From Salvia splendens (lineage: Eukaryota > Streptophyta > Magnoliopsida > Lamiales > Lamiaceae): DNA of 64,000 bases. Made by a program: the position numbers and the translations under genes. The notes under the pieces were generated by a model. The model saw only the letters and a program-made list of their open reading frames with translations. It did no database searches and was not told the origin of the DNA. Below, in pieces: positions 21,918 through 33,400 of the stretch. The stretch spans positions 16,254,902 to 16,318,901 of the forward strand of contig NC_056037.1 in NCBI RefSeq assembly GCF_004379255.2, read 5' to 3'. Numbering within the stretch: position 1 is the stretch's first letter; the number at the start of each line of letters is the position of its first letter.

Positions 21918-24900
21918 ATGTCCACGGCCAGGTTTGAGGTGGAGAAGTTCACCGGCAGAAACGATTTTGGGCTGTGGAGGCTGAAGATGAAGGCCATCTT
22001 GATGCAGCAAGGCCTATGGGATGTCTTGAAGGGAAATAGTGATCCTAAAGAGAATCCGGAGGCCGACGAGAAGGAGAAAGGGAGGCTTCAAGACATGCAA
22101 TACAAGGCCTATAGCACCCTGATCTTAAACTTGACAGATAGGGTGCTTAGAGAGGTTTCCAAGGAGGAGACAGCCGCAGGGGTGTGGACAAAACTTGAGT
22201 CATTATATATGACCAAGTCCCTTGCAAATCGATTGCATTTGAAGCAGAAACTTCTTGCCTTCAAGTTCTCGGATGGAAGAAGCATTGCTGAGCAGCTTGA
22301 GGAGTTCGGAAAATATATTGATGATCTTGAAAACATCGATGAGGTAATCAAGGATGAGGACAAAGCCTTGATGTTGCTGAATTCCCTTCCTAAAAGTTTC
22401 GAACATTTCAAGGATGCGGTGCTACTTGGAAGAGAGTCCAAGGTTACCTATGAGGAGATTCATTCTGCCCTAAAATTGAAAGAATCACAGAGGATTGATC
22501 ATCCAACTTCTTCAAGGAAAAATGATCCAGTAGCTGAAAGTTTGTATCTGAAGAAAAGTCAGAACAAGAAAGGCTTCAAGAAAAAGAAACCAAAGAAGGA
22601 GAGGGCTGAGGGAGAGAAGGAGACCAGGAGCTGCTATTATTGCAAGAAACCGGGCCATTTAAAGAAATCTTGCAATGCTTGGAGAAGGAAGCAAGGGCAA
22701 GAGATGGCTGGCAACCTGGAGACTGCTGATCTAGCTCAAGAGGTGGAGGCCAACGAGGCCTTGAATATACACTCAGGAGCAAAGATTGAAGAGTGCTGGA
22801 TTATGGACTCGGGCTGCTCCTTCCATATATGCTCTCACAAATCCTGGTTTCAAGAATTGTCAGCATGGAGAGGATCAGTGATGCTGGGGAATGATCAGAC
22901 GTGTGATGTCAAGGGCATTGGGGAGATCAAGCTCAGAATGAAGGGTGGAAGTGTCAAGACTCTCACAGAGGTCAGGTTTATACCACAGATCAAGAGAAAC
23001 TTGATCTCTCTTGGATTGTTAGAATCAAAGGGGTACAAGTTTGATTCCAGTAATGGGATTCTCAGAGTAACAAAGGGTTCCAGAATCATTATGGAGGCCC
23101 AAAGAAAGAATAGCTTGTACTACTTGCTGGGAGAGACAGTGGTTGATGCAGTGAATGTTGCTCAGTCAGAGAATCTTAATATTTGGCATGCTAGGCTGGG
23201 ACATGTGGGTGAAAAGGGCATCAGGCAGCTGGCAAAACGTGGTGTGATGAAGTTAGGTACATCAGAGAAACTGAGTAAGTGTGAATCTTGCATTCTTGGA
23301 AAGGCGAAGAAGCTGCCATTCACTGGTGGGAAGCACACTTCAACCGCACCCTTTGTGTATGCCCACAGTGACCTTTGGGGGCCATCTCCAACTGAATCCA
23401 TAGGTGGAGGTAAGTATTTCATCTCCATCATAGATGATTATTCAAGAAAAGTATGGATATATATCCTGAAAGAGAAGTCCCAAGCATTTGAGAAGTTTAG
23501 AGAATGGCATGCTAGATATGAGAATGAGAAAGGGTCAGTGCTGAAATATCTTAGGACTGATAATGGCATGGAGTTTCTGTCTACTGAATTTGATAGCTTC
23601 TGTAAGGAGAAGGGAATAAGGAGACATAGGACAGTGCCAAGAAACCCCCAACAAAACGGGTTGGCAGAGAGAATGAATAGGACATTGCTAGAGAAAGTGA
23701 GATGTATGCTATTTTATTCTGGAATGCCAAAGAAGTTTTGGGCAGAGGCCGTTTCTACTGCAGCTGCTCTCATCAATAAGTGTCCTTCTTCAGCAATCTC
23801 TGATGAGACCCCAGATCAGAGATGGTATGGGAGCTTGGGAGATTATTCTGCATTGAAGATTTTTGGATGTGCAGCTTATGCACATATAAGGCAGAATAAA
23901 TTAGAACCAAGAGCCAAGAAATGTGCAATGTTAGGATACCAAGATGGTGTGAAGGGATACAGATTGTGGAACTTGGATGGAGAAGGTCAGAATGTTATAG
24001 TGAGCAGAGATGTAATATTCAATGAAGAAGAAATGCCATTCAAGAAAAATGGAAGAGCCTCTGATGGTGGCAGCAGCTCTAGTATGCAGAGCTTTGAGTT
24101 TGGTGAAGGATCTGGTGGGACAGGTACAGATGAGGATGCTGATATTACAGAAAATCAAGAAGAAGGTGGAGTACTTAATCCTCAACCAGCTCAGGATGTG
24201 AGTGATCATGATCCACCAATGGAGCAAGCTGCTGCAAGTCAGGAAATTAGAAGGAATCCGAGGAGGAATGCAGGCTTGCCTAGTAGGTTTTCAGATTATG
24301 ATATGAGCTTCTTTGCTCTATGTGTAGCAGAAGTACTCATGTTTTCAGAGCCCTCGACCTATGAAGAAGCCATGAGTTGCAAGGAAAGTCAGAAATGGAT
24401 CAAGGCCATGGAAGAAGAAATTGAGTCCCTATTGAAAAATGGAACTTGGGTTTTGGTGATTGATCCAGGGATACAGAAACTGATCAGTTGCAAATGGTTG
24501 TTCAAAAAGAAGGTAGAGGTGGGGGAGGTTGAAAGCATACGTTTTAAGGCAAGGCTGGTTGCTAGGGGGTTCACACAAGTGGAGGGAATTGATTACACAG
24601 AGGTGTTCTCTCCAGTGGTGAAACATACTTCCATTCGGATCTTGTTGGCCATGACTGCTCATTTTAACTGGGAGCTGCATCAACTCGATGTGAAGACAGC
24701 CTTTTTACATGGAGATCTAGAGGAAACAATCTACATGATGCAGCCTAAAGGCTTTGAGAAACCTGGAGAGGAGAAGAAAGTTTGCTTGCTGAAAAAGAGC
24801 CTATATGGCCTCAAGCAAAGTAGTAGGCAGTGGAACAAGAAATTCCATGAGCAGATGGAGCTGATGGATTTTGAGAGATCAAACTTTGATAGCTGTGTAT

Positions 24901-25925
24901 ATATCAAGAGAAAGGGAGATCTGATAGTTGCCTACTTATTGCTGTATGTAGATGACATCCTGTTGGCTGGATCTAGCAAGAATGAGCTGCAGATTGTCAA
25001 GAAGGAACTGAAGCAGAAGTTTGAAATGAAAGACCTTGGGGAGGCAAAGCGGATCCTAGGGATGGATATCATCAGAGACAGAGGAAAAAGGGAGCTGAGG
25101 TTGGTTCAAGCTGATTACATCAGGAAGGTGATAGAAAAGTATCAAGTGAAGGATGCAAGGTTAGTCTCCACTCCATTGGCAGGCCATTTCAAACTTAGCA
25201 AAGAACAAGAGCCAAAGACAGATGAAGCTAGAAGGGAAATGAGTCTGATACCCTATGCGAATATAGTGGGCAGTGTGATGTACTTGATGATTTGTACAAG
25301 GCCGGATGTTGCTCATGCTATAAGCGTGGCCAGTAGGTACATGGCTGACCCGGGCAGAGAGCACTGGGCCGCGCTGAAATGGATCTTGAAGTATCTAAAG
25401 GGATCTGTAATGATTGGTTTGAAGTTTGGTGGTGGAGCCTGGTCTGAAAAGGATGAAGTTCTTGAGGGATTTTGTGATTCGGATTATGCTGCCAACTTGG
25501 ACAACAGAAAATCCCAAAGTGGCTACATATTCACGTTATTTGGCACAGCAGTGAGTTGGAAATCAAATCTACAGTCTGTGGTTGCATTGTCTACGACCGA
25601 GGCTGAGTATATTGCGCTAACAGAGGCTGCAAAGGAAGGAAAATGGCTGCAAGGGATACTACAAGATCTAGGAATGAAGCTGGGAGCAGTGAAGATTAAC
25701 TGTGATAGCAACTCAGCTATATGTTTAGCAAAACATCAAATGTTCCATGAGAGGTCGAAGCATATAGATGTGAGGAGACACTTCATCAGAGATGAGATTC
25801 AAAGTGGAAAGATCAATGTGGTGAAAGTTCCTACCGAAGAAAATGCATCAGACATGTTGACAAAATCTCTGCCAACTTCGAAATTCAAACATTGTTTGAA
25901 GTTGGTTGAGATTGTGGAGTGTTGA
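21918..25925 (+). CDS. Copia gag-pol polyprotein, intact
   Basis: This single protein makes the particle and copies and integrates the element. In order: gag domain (FTGRNDFGLWRLKMKA near residue 12); CCHC knuckle with C239, C242, H247, C252; aspartic protease DSG at 297-299; GAG-pre-integrase segment about 420-480; integrase with D485, D548, E584 (35 residues between the last two, the usual D,D35E); reverse transcriptase with YVDD at 1010-1013 (preceded by LYGLKQSSRQW); RNase H with D1187 and the STTEAEY segment around 1225-1231, ending ADMLTK-like SDMLTKSLP. The 1335-residue length is normal for plant copia and no stop or frameshift interrupts it. The start is the first ATG after the leader. 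Expression would come from the 5' LTR. I see no missing catalytic residue. Confidence 0.97.
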   Translation: MSTARFEVEKFTGRNDFGLWRLKMKAILMQQGLWDVLKGNSDPKENPEADEKEKGRLQDMQYKAYSTLILNLTDRVLREVSKEETAAGVWTKLESLYMTKSLANRLHLKQKLLAFKFSDGRSIAEQLEEFGKYIDDLENIDEVIKDEDKALMLLNSLPKSFEHFKDAVLLGRESKVTYEEIHSALKLKESQRIDHPTSSRKNDPVAESLYLKKSQNKKGFKKKKPKKERAEGEKETRSCYYCKKPGHLKKSCNAWRRKQGQEMAGNLETADLAQEVEANEALNIHSGAKIEECWIMDSGCSFHICSHKSWFQELSAWRGSVMLGNDQTCDVKGIGEIKLRMKGGSVKTLTEVRFIPQIKRNLISLGLLESKGYKFDSSNGILRVTKGSRIIMEAQRKNSLYYLLGETVVDAVNVAQSENLNIWHARLGHVGEKGIRQLAKRGVMKLGTSEKLSKCESCILGKAKKLPFTGGKHTSTAPFVYAHSDLWGPSPTESIGGGKYFISIIDDYSRKVWIYILKEKSQAFEKFREWHARYENEKGSVLKYLRTDNGMEFLSTEFDSFCKEKGIRRHRTVPRNPQQNGLAERMNRTLLEKVRCMLFYSGMPKKFWAEAVSTAAALINKCPSSAISDETPDQRWYGSLGDYSALKIFGCAAYAHIRQNKLEPRAKKCAMLGYQDGVKGYRLWNLDGEGQNVIVSRDVIFNEEEMPFKKNGRASDGGSSSSMQSFEFGEGSGGTGTDEDADITENQEEGGVLNPQPAQDVSDHDPPMEQAAASQEIRRNPRRNAGLPSRFSDYDMSFFALCVAEVLMFSEPSTYEEAMSCKESQKWIKAMEEEIESLLKNGTWVLVIDPGIQKLISCKWLFKKKVEVGEVESIRFKARLVARGFTQVEGIDYTEVFSPVVKHTSIRILLAMTAHFNWELHQLDVKTAFLHGDLEETIYMMQPKGFEKPGEEKKVCLLKKSLYGLKQSSRQWNKKFHEQMELMDFERSNFDSCVYIKRKGDLIVAYLLLYVDDILLAGSSKNELQIVKKELKQKFEMKDLGEAKRILGMDIIRDRGKRELRLVQADYIRKVIEKYQVKDARLVSTPLAGHFKLSKEQEPKTDEARREMSLIPYANIVGSVMYLMICTRPDVAHAISVASRYMADPGREHWAALKWILKYLKGSVMIGLKFGGGAWSEKDEVLEGFCDSDYAANLDNRKSQSGYIFTLFGTAVSWKSNLQSVVALSTTEAEYIALTEAAKEGKWLQGILQDLGMKLGAVKINCDSNSAICLAKHQMFHERSKHIDVRRHFIRDEIQSGKINVVKVPTEENASDMLTKSLPTSKFKHCLKLVEIVEC

Positions 25926-25980
25926 AGCTTGTAACAAGGATTGAGAAGGGAATCCAGATATTGATGGAGTTTTGCAAGGA

Positions 25981-25993
25981 CAAGGTGGAGATT
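25981..25993 (+). promoter_or_regulatory. Copia polypurine tract
   Basis: CAAGGTGGAGATT abuts the right LTR start (TGTGAAAG at 25994), the standard position and composition for plus-strand priming in plant copia. Confidence 0.8.
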
Positions 25994-26571
25994 TGTGAAA
26001 GTGTGTCCATGCAAACTACTGGAGCTCGGCTTCTGAGCTCGGAAATGAAGCTCGGCTTTGAGTCCGGTTGTGATCGAGTGGTGGAGCCTCGGCAGCTCCG
26101 AGAAGAGATCAAGAAATAAAGCTCGGCTTTGAGCTAGCCGAGAAAGGCAGTTCGGTTGATAGCCGAGAAAGGCAGTTCGGTTGATAGCCGAGAAATGCAG
26201 TTCGGTTGCTAACCAAGAATGGCAGTTCGGTTTTAGCCGAACAGCGGTTATAACTAACTTTGGGAAATAGAGTTAGTTGGATTTTATTTCTTGATTGCAT
26301 CTTGTATAAATAGCTCGATAGAGCTCAGTAGTGAGAGAGCAGAATTACACCATATACACACACTCAGAGAGATTAAATCTCAAGATAGCAAGCAGTTGTG
26401 AGCGGTAGAGTGTGAGTGTGAGTTCGTTGTAATTGTAAAGAGTTCGTCAATAAGATTCCGGTCATCTTCTCCGTGGACGTAGGTGGATTATCACCGAACC
26501 ACGTTATATCGTTTGCGTGCTTTATTTCCTCGTTCGTGCGTGTGTGAGATCGGCGGTATCACGACCCAACA
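25994..26571 (+). repeat. 3' LTR of copia element
   Basis: 578 bp; no difference from 21220-21797 was seen when reading the two copies. Confidence 0.92.
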
Positions 26572-27125
26572 GGGTTCTTGGGCTTGCTCCCTTTTTTTGG
26601 AAAAGAATGGACTCCCACTTTAATTAGATTGGTTTGGACTCATTTAGTTGAAAGCCCAAGTTTGTAAAATTCTTTATCAATGGGTTGGATTTCTTTAAAT
26701 AATTAGGGTCCAAACCATTTTGTAGATAGACAATTGGACTCTAATTAAATTTGCAAAGCCCAATATAAATTCATACTTTATATTTTCGTATTTTCCTTCG
26801 ATAATTAAAATTCACAAAACTTTATTAACTTTCGTTATCTTGTTCTTCGCAAAATTAAAGAACGTCTAACGTCACAACTTATATTTGGTGTTGTTCCAAA
26901 TATAATTTCTTCGACCGTTCCTCGATTTACGTGTGTCGTCTTCCATAAAAAAAAATATCCATCTCCACGTATTTCATCCTTCTTGCCAAATATAGCAACT
27001 TCATCGTCATTCTTTCAACGAGTCCTTCAAACACGTCTCCAAGAAAACTCTATTATTTAACTAAAAGAGACGTCGTTACTTCACGACATATTTTAATTAG
27101 TACTTAAAAAAGTACGGGCGTTACA

Positions 27126-30100
27126 TCAGTGGTTGTCCACACTTGGTGAGATTAGGTGGAATTTTGATAAATTAAGTATGATCTTTACTGTTGAGGGGAA
27201 TGTAGTAACCTTTACATGGTGAAGTGTGGGCAGCAAAAAGTGAGCAATTACATTTACTCTATGTCCTGAATCAACAGGGAAGCGATATTGAAGATGAGAA
27301 AATGAGCTTGCTAATGCCATCGATTGAGTGTGCTCCATGGGGTTGTTGGAAGTTGGAGTCAGAGGAAGGTTGGCCGAAGCTGAACCTGATTCTAGATGAT
27401 TTTGCTGGGTTGTTTGAGGAACCAAAAGGGTTGCCTCCAGCTAGACAACAAGACCATAAAATTATACTCAAAGAAGGAACCGATGCTGTGAACATAAGAC
27501 CTTACAAGTATGCGACTAAGCAGGAAGATACCATTGATGCCATGATTGATGAGATGTTGGAAGCAGGAGTTATACGCCCTAGCAACAACCTTTTTGCTAG
27601 TCCTATTGTGTTAGTAAGGAAGAAGGACCCCACTTGGAGATTGTGTGTTGATTATAGGTCCCTCAATGCTATCAATGTTAAAGATAAGTACCCGATTCCT
27701 GGGATTGAGGAGTTGATGGATGAATTAGGGAGAGCTAGGTGGTTTTCAAAGGTGGATCTTCGTTCGGGTTATTGGCAAGTACGCATGGCACCCAAGGATA
27801 TTTTCAAAACAACCTTCAAGACTCACGCAGGTCACTATGAGTCCATGGTTATGCCGTTTGGCCTCACAAATGCTCCTGCTACTTTTCAAAATCTTATGAA
27901 TACGGTGTTTAAGGAGTACTTGAGGAAGTTTGTTCTGGTTTTCTTCGATGACATTTTGATATATAGTAGCAGCCAAACCGAGTATGAACATCACTTAACT
28001 GCTGTGCTGAGTACTATGCAGAGGCATTGCTTGGTGGCTAAACGATCATACTGTTCTTTTGGTTGTAATAAGGTGGTGTATCTCGGTCATGTGATCTCGA
28101 GTGAGGGGGTAACTACCGATTAAGGCAAGGTAGAGGCAGTCAAGAATTGGCCCACTCCAAAATCTATCAAACATGTGAGGAGCTTCTTGGGTCTCACTAG
28201 ATACTATAGACAGTTTGTCTCTAACTATGGAGTAATAGCTCGACCATTAGTGAATATCATCAAGGAGTCAGTTTTCAAATGGTCTACCGAGGCTCAAGCA
28301 GCCTTTGAGCAGTTGAAATCGGCCATGACATCTGCACCAGTGTTGGCCTTACCAGATTTCACCAAAGATTTTGTGGTTGAAACTAATGCATCTGGGGTGG
28401 GAATTGGAGCTGTATGCAGGAAGGGCACCCAATAGCTTTTATCAGCAAGGCCTTATCTCTAAAACATCAATCTCTTTCAGTCTATGAAAAGGAATTGCTG
28501 GCAATATTGATGGCTGTTCGAAAGTGGTACCATTATCTTCAGTGTAGGAAGTTCCTTATATTGACTGATCATCAGAGTCTGAAGTACTTATTGGAGCAAA
28601 AGTTAACTACTCCTACGCAACAAGCTTGGATGGCCAAGTTGATGCACTTTGATTATGAAATTCGATACAAGAAGGGAGTTGATAATTCGGTGGCTGATAC
28701 TTTATCAAGATCCCCTGAGATCCTTTTACATGCCCTCACCTCATATATTATCCCACTGGAATTAATTGCTAAGATCAAGGCATCCTGGAATTCTGATTCT
28801 CATCTTCAAAAACTGATAAAAGAGCTGCAGCAAGATCCACACTCTCACTCAAAGTTCAGTTGGAATAAGGGGGAATTAAGGAGGCATGGGAGGGTGGTTG
28901 TTGGCAATGATCTGCAGCTCAAGGCTCAAATCCTTTCTCTGTTTCATGAATCTGCCTTGGCTGGCCACTCGAGGGTACTTGGAACCTACAAACGGATCTC
29001 TGCTCTCCTATATTGGCCTAAGCTCCGGAAGGATGTAAGGGAGTTTGTCAGAGTGTGTATCATCTGTCAGAGGTATAAGCCCAGCAACTCTCCACCAGCA
29101 GGGCTACTACAACCATTGCCCTTACCTTCAGCTATATTCACTGACTTAACAATGGATTTCATTGAGGCTCTGCCCACCTCTCATGGGAAGAACACTATTA
29201 TGGTTGTTGTAGATCGGCTGAGCAAGTATGCTCACTTCTTGGCCTTGTCCCATCCTTTTACTGCCAAGTCAGTGGCTGAACATTTTCCGAACTTGGTGTT
29301 TAAGCTACATGGAATGCCTGAGAGAATAGTGAGTGACAGAGGGGCAATTTTTGTTGGAACATTTTGGAAGAAGTTCATGACATTGCTAGGAGTTGAACTG
29401 CTCTACTCCACATCTTACCACCCGGAGACTGATGGCCAATCATAGGTAGTCAACATGTGTCTCCAATGCTATTTAAGATGCTCGGTGGGTGAGAAGCCAC
29501 ATTCAAGGGCCTAATGGCTGGGGCTCGCTGATTATTGGTACAATACCTCATTTCACTCGAGTATACGAATGACTCCCTTTGAAGCTCTTTATGGGTTTGC
29601 TCCACCACTACATATTCCATATTTGCCGGGTGATTCTAACATCGAACCAGTGGACATCACACTGAGAGATAGAGAGGCTATGATCAATATTTTGAAAGAT
29701 AATCTGCAGAGAGCAGCAGATAGAATGAAGAGGCAGACTAACAAAAATAGGAGGGATAAAGAGTTTGATATTGGTGACTGGGTTTGGTTGAAACTTCAAC
29801 CCTACAGGCAGAAGTCAGTTCGGGGTCATCATCAGAAATTTGAACCTAAGTTCTTCGGTCCCTCCCAGATTCTTGACAAAATCGGCAAGGTTGCTTATAA
29901 GTTGAATCTGCCCGCTTCAGCTGCAATCCATAATGTTTTTCATGTTTCCTTGTTGAGAGAAGCAGCAGCTCCCACTGGACCAGTTCCTGATCTTCCTCCC
30001 ATCTCTCACATTAAGGATGACAGTCCTCAAGCTATCCTCGAGAGGAAAATGGTGAAGCGACATAACCAAGCCGCAACACAATGGCTGATACATTGGGCAG

Positions 30101-30210
30101 GCCGATCCCCTGCAGATGCCTCTTGGGAATTCGCGAATGTTATCATGGAAAGGTTCTCTTGGTTCCTTGAGGGCAAGTATTTGTTTTCTGGAATCAGAAA
30201 CGTGAATGTT
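27126..30210 (+). pseudogene. Ty3/gypsy chromodomain element: RT, RNase H, integrase, chromodomain
   Basis: This continues the gag-protease part at 12572-13774. Reverse transcriptase shows VDYRSLNAINVKDKYPIP, VDLRSGYWQVRM and FFDDILIYS (about 27942). A stop (TAA 28121-28123) and a frameshift near 28415 break the connection and RNase H regions. Integrase has the H2C2 finger (CIICQRYK), catalytic Asp regions (TDLTMDFIEALP, IVSDRGAIF) and then TAG at 29443-29445 exactly where the catalytic Glu is expected after DGQS. The following 100 bases hold further damage. The last frame (29569 onward) has the integrase tail and a chromodomain (about 30030-30170: WLIHWAGRSPADASWEF), which in this clade binds histone marks to guide insertion. 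No LTR pair was found, so its boundaries are unknown. Confidence 0.88.
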
Positions 30211-30496
30211 TTCGTTTCTGTATCTCTATTCTGGTTTCATTATAATATGATGTGCCTATTTGTACAATGTAAAATTAGTCTATGCATAAGTTGACTGAGG
30301 ATATGTATGTGCCTAATTACATTACTTGAACTTTGTAAGTATATTCGCATACTAATACCTTAGTTAATAATCACACAAAATATGCTCCGATTCCAACTTT
30401 GGGCTGAGGATTTCGAGGAATGTGAAGGGATTGCATTCTGAATAATCATTTGCACTACATGCTTTCTCCTTATTGTGGCTTTCTTATTGTTGTTCA
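30211..30496. other. Non-coding spacer between chromodomain element and DGK remnant
   Basis: AT-rich with no LTR signature. It ends in a polypyrimidine stretch and TTCAG just before the first recognisable kinase exon, so part may be the preceding intron. Confidence 0.5.
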
Positions 30497-33400
30497 GTGA
30501 AGAAGCCGTGGTTGGTAATTCTGAAGCAGTAGAAATTTTGAAGGATTATTATATTCCAGATTACATACTTCTTCCTGATTTGGAAATCGAACAACAAGCT
30601 CGTGTTCCTGAATGCCCTCTAATCGTATTCATCAACACAAAAAGTGGGGGGCAGTTGGGAGGTGAACTTTTACTAACATGCTGTAGTCTTGTTAACAAAA
30701 GTCAGGTTTGTTTCTAGTTTTGACTGCTCAGGAATGGACAAGGGAGCGAGTGTCAAGTTTTTGTTGAGGACCTTTAGCTTAGTTTTACTGGTATTCAGGT
30801 GTTTGATCTTGGGTAAAAGTCACCTGATAAGATGCTTATTTCAATTTGGAGAAGCACAAGCAAAATGGAGATAGATTTTCTGCCGAGATTCAAACAAGAT
30901 TACGTATCATAGTAAGTTGAATAGTGTATTGCTGAGCGTACTTATGAAAATAGAATTTCTGTTGACACAACACAACAGTTGATGAAATCAAGATTTCTTA
31001 CTAAGCTAACTTATTTTTTACTTCTTGCAAAAAAGTTTTACCACACGAATGTACTCCTGCTAAATTCATTTCTTATTCCATGTTGCTGGTGGTGATGGAA
31101 CAGCTGGGTGGCTCCTCGGAGCGGAGTGGTTTCTGATCTTAAGCTATCGCATCCACCTCCAATCGCTACTATGCCACTAGGGACAGGGAACAACCTCCCT
31201 TTTTCATTTGGTTGGGTGAGAACCATGGCCTCTATTACAAAATGAATAACCACATATAATATTAAAATCCTTATCATTTCAGATGGAGAAAGTGCCCCGT
31301 GTATGTGCAAATCATCTTATGCACTTGGTGCATGACTCTATAGCTTAACCTTTTGTCTATATCTTTTAGTAGACACCTTTCATTTGTTCACCTGTCCAAT
31401 AGCTTCTACCAGAAAATTGACCATGTATTTTGTTATGGCGGAATCTTGATCTTATCAATTTTAATGCATGCATTTGTTCACTCTGCAATTATCTCGTATG
31501 CACATTTTCTACGTGAGCTGTGATTCTACATAGTACATCCTGCATTTTTTTTATTGTTATCTGTAGCTTATTCTTGCCTACTGTTAAAACATCTTTGTCC
31601 TAAATCTGCTTCCTACCTTTTAAGGGGAAAAGAAATCCTGGAACAGACTGTCAATCTGTGAAGTTATTCTTTAAAAAAGTCAAAGGTGCTAAAGGGATGA
31701 AAATTGACAGGTAGATGCAGTTTCAGTGTCCAAGTTTTCCTTTTAAGATAATGCATGTTACCATATTTTGGTAATTTTAGCTGTTGGGTCAATATTAAAT
31801 TTTATTCTCTATTCAAGAGACCCATTTCCTCTTTTTGTTTTCTTTGTTTTGATGCAGCTGGCATATTCTAATGCGGATGAGAACTCCTAAAGATGGTTCA
31901 TATGAGCCTCTTGCACCTCTTGACCTTCCCCACTCCTTGCATGCCTTCAAACGTGTATCCGCCACAGATGAAATGAATGAGGTACTAAGCTACTCGATGC
32001 TTTAAATAAATGAAAACAGAGCCCCAGTGTGTGTGTGTGTGAGAATATTAATAATGTCGGCCTCATCATCTCTCATCTTGTTTTATCACCTATTTATCTG
32101 TTTTTATGAGATACTTAACTCTGAAGTGTACTAATCACAATGTGCATGTTTCAGGAAGGATACATCACATTCAGGGGGGGATTTTGGAATTATTTTAGCA
32201 TGGGTAAAGTTCTTGTTTGTTTCTGTTATTTCTCCACCCTCTCTTGATGTTTGTAGTTATTAAGAGTCCCTGGGTTTATTTGAGATTCTTTTGAACTTTT
32301 GCAGCTTCATATCCATATTTCATCAGCAGTTATCTACATATTTCCTTTTTAATTTTAGTGTGTTCTTGGAAGGTTAGATAAATTATTTTAAGGATTTATG
32401 AAGCTTATCATTTAGTCTGAATCGCTTAATTCTGTAGACCTTTCCTTCAAGTTCTCATTTCTGATAATATCGTCAGAGTATGTGGAGGTTCAGTATTTGT
32501 TTCTATCCATGTTCCTTTTACCAAACTTAAAACTCACCGCAGTATTTTTTTTCATAATGTGTTGAGTGCTATAGGCTGGAAGTATGAATGAGTTTGATAT
32601 TGTACAACAATGAGGATCTTATTATGACTGTTTTACAGGCATGGATGCACAAGTTTCATATGCATTTCATTCAGCGAGAAAGCAGAATCCGGAAAAGTTT
32701 TAAAAATCAATTAGTTAATCAGGTTCATATCTGTCTTCTACACTTGCTTCCCTGTTGCATGATCTAACGTGACGTGACAACTTAGAATGCTAAATGGCTT
32801 ATAGTATAATAGCCTGTCATACTGTTTGTTTATTTACAGAAATATAGCTCAGTTGGCAAAGGTTAAAATCATGAAAAAGCCACGGAGGTAATTCTTATGG
32901 ATTTATATTGTTTATCTCTCATTTAATATTATGTTTCTTCTGACCTGGGATTGCTATGCATACAGCATCAGATCCATTGTTTTCCTTAACTTGCCTAGTT
33001 TCTCAGGAGGTCTTAATCCTTGGGGAAGACCTAGTAAGCAGAAGCTTCATTCGGTTAGTATTATTTTACGCAAACATCGTCATTCTACGCGAATAATGTG
33101 CTGACTTAAGCTCCCCTGTTACCGAAAGAGAGACTTAACTCCACCCTACGTGGATGATGGATTCTTCGAAGTGGGTTGGATTTCGAGAAGCTTGGCATGG
33201 ACTTGTATTGTATGCTCCGAATGGGCATGGGACTCGCCTAGCACAAGTAAGTGATAGTAGTAATTCTCAAACTTTAATCAAGCCATCTTGATTTGGAAAC
33301 TCCATATGATATTTTTGAGTCAATTAAGAGTTGCTTTTGTTTGTGTATAGGCAAACAGGATCTGTTTCGAGTCTGAAAAGGGTGCTGCTGATCATGCGTA

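Larger units (their letters stand above)
21220..26571 (+). mobile_element. Intact Ty1/copia retrotransposon
   Basis: The 5352-bp element is flanked by GGGTT (21215-21219, 26572-26576). Its two 578-bp LTRs (21220-21797, 25994-26571) appear identical on reading. A primer-binding-like TGGCGCCGTCTGTGGG directly follows the left LTR. A purine tract AAGGTGGAGATT directly precedes the right LTR. One uninterrupted 1335-codon gag-pol frame lies between. All parts needed for autonomous movement are visible, and identical LTRs imply very recent insertion. Confidence 0.95.
13775..27125 (-). mobile_element. Large non-autonomous LTR retrotransposon (LARD-like)
   Basis: The element is flanked by TCAGT and bounded by TGTCACGACC...GGGCGTTACA (plus strand). 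Two LTRs of 2707 bp (the right one counted without its own insertion) enclose a 2580-bp interior. The orientation is minus: a match to the initiator-methionine-tRNA primer site (TGGTATCAGAGC on the minus strand) is just inside the right LTR (19047-19058). A purine-rich tract (TTAAGGTGGATAGAA on the minus strand) is just inside the left LTR. The start TGTAACGCCC and the preceding TTCGGGACGAAATTTC resemble Ty3/gypsy 3' ends. No gag or pol domain is found inside, so it needs another element's enzymes. At least five substitutions separate the LTRs, so the insertion is fairly recent. Confidence 0.85.
19062..27125 (-). repeat. 5' LTR (right copy) of the LARD-like element, split by copia
   Basis: Segments 19062-21219 and 26577-27125 together give 2707 bp and match the left LTR with only a few substitutions. 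The copia element (21220-26571) plus one GGGTT duplication accounts for the rest. Confidence 0.9.

Noticed and set aside
32025..32042. Short GT microsatellite in a DGK intron
   Set aside because: Too short and common to be of interest.
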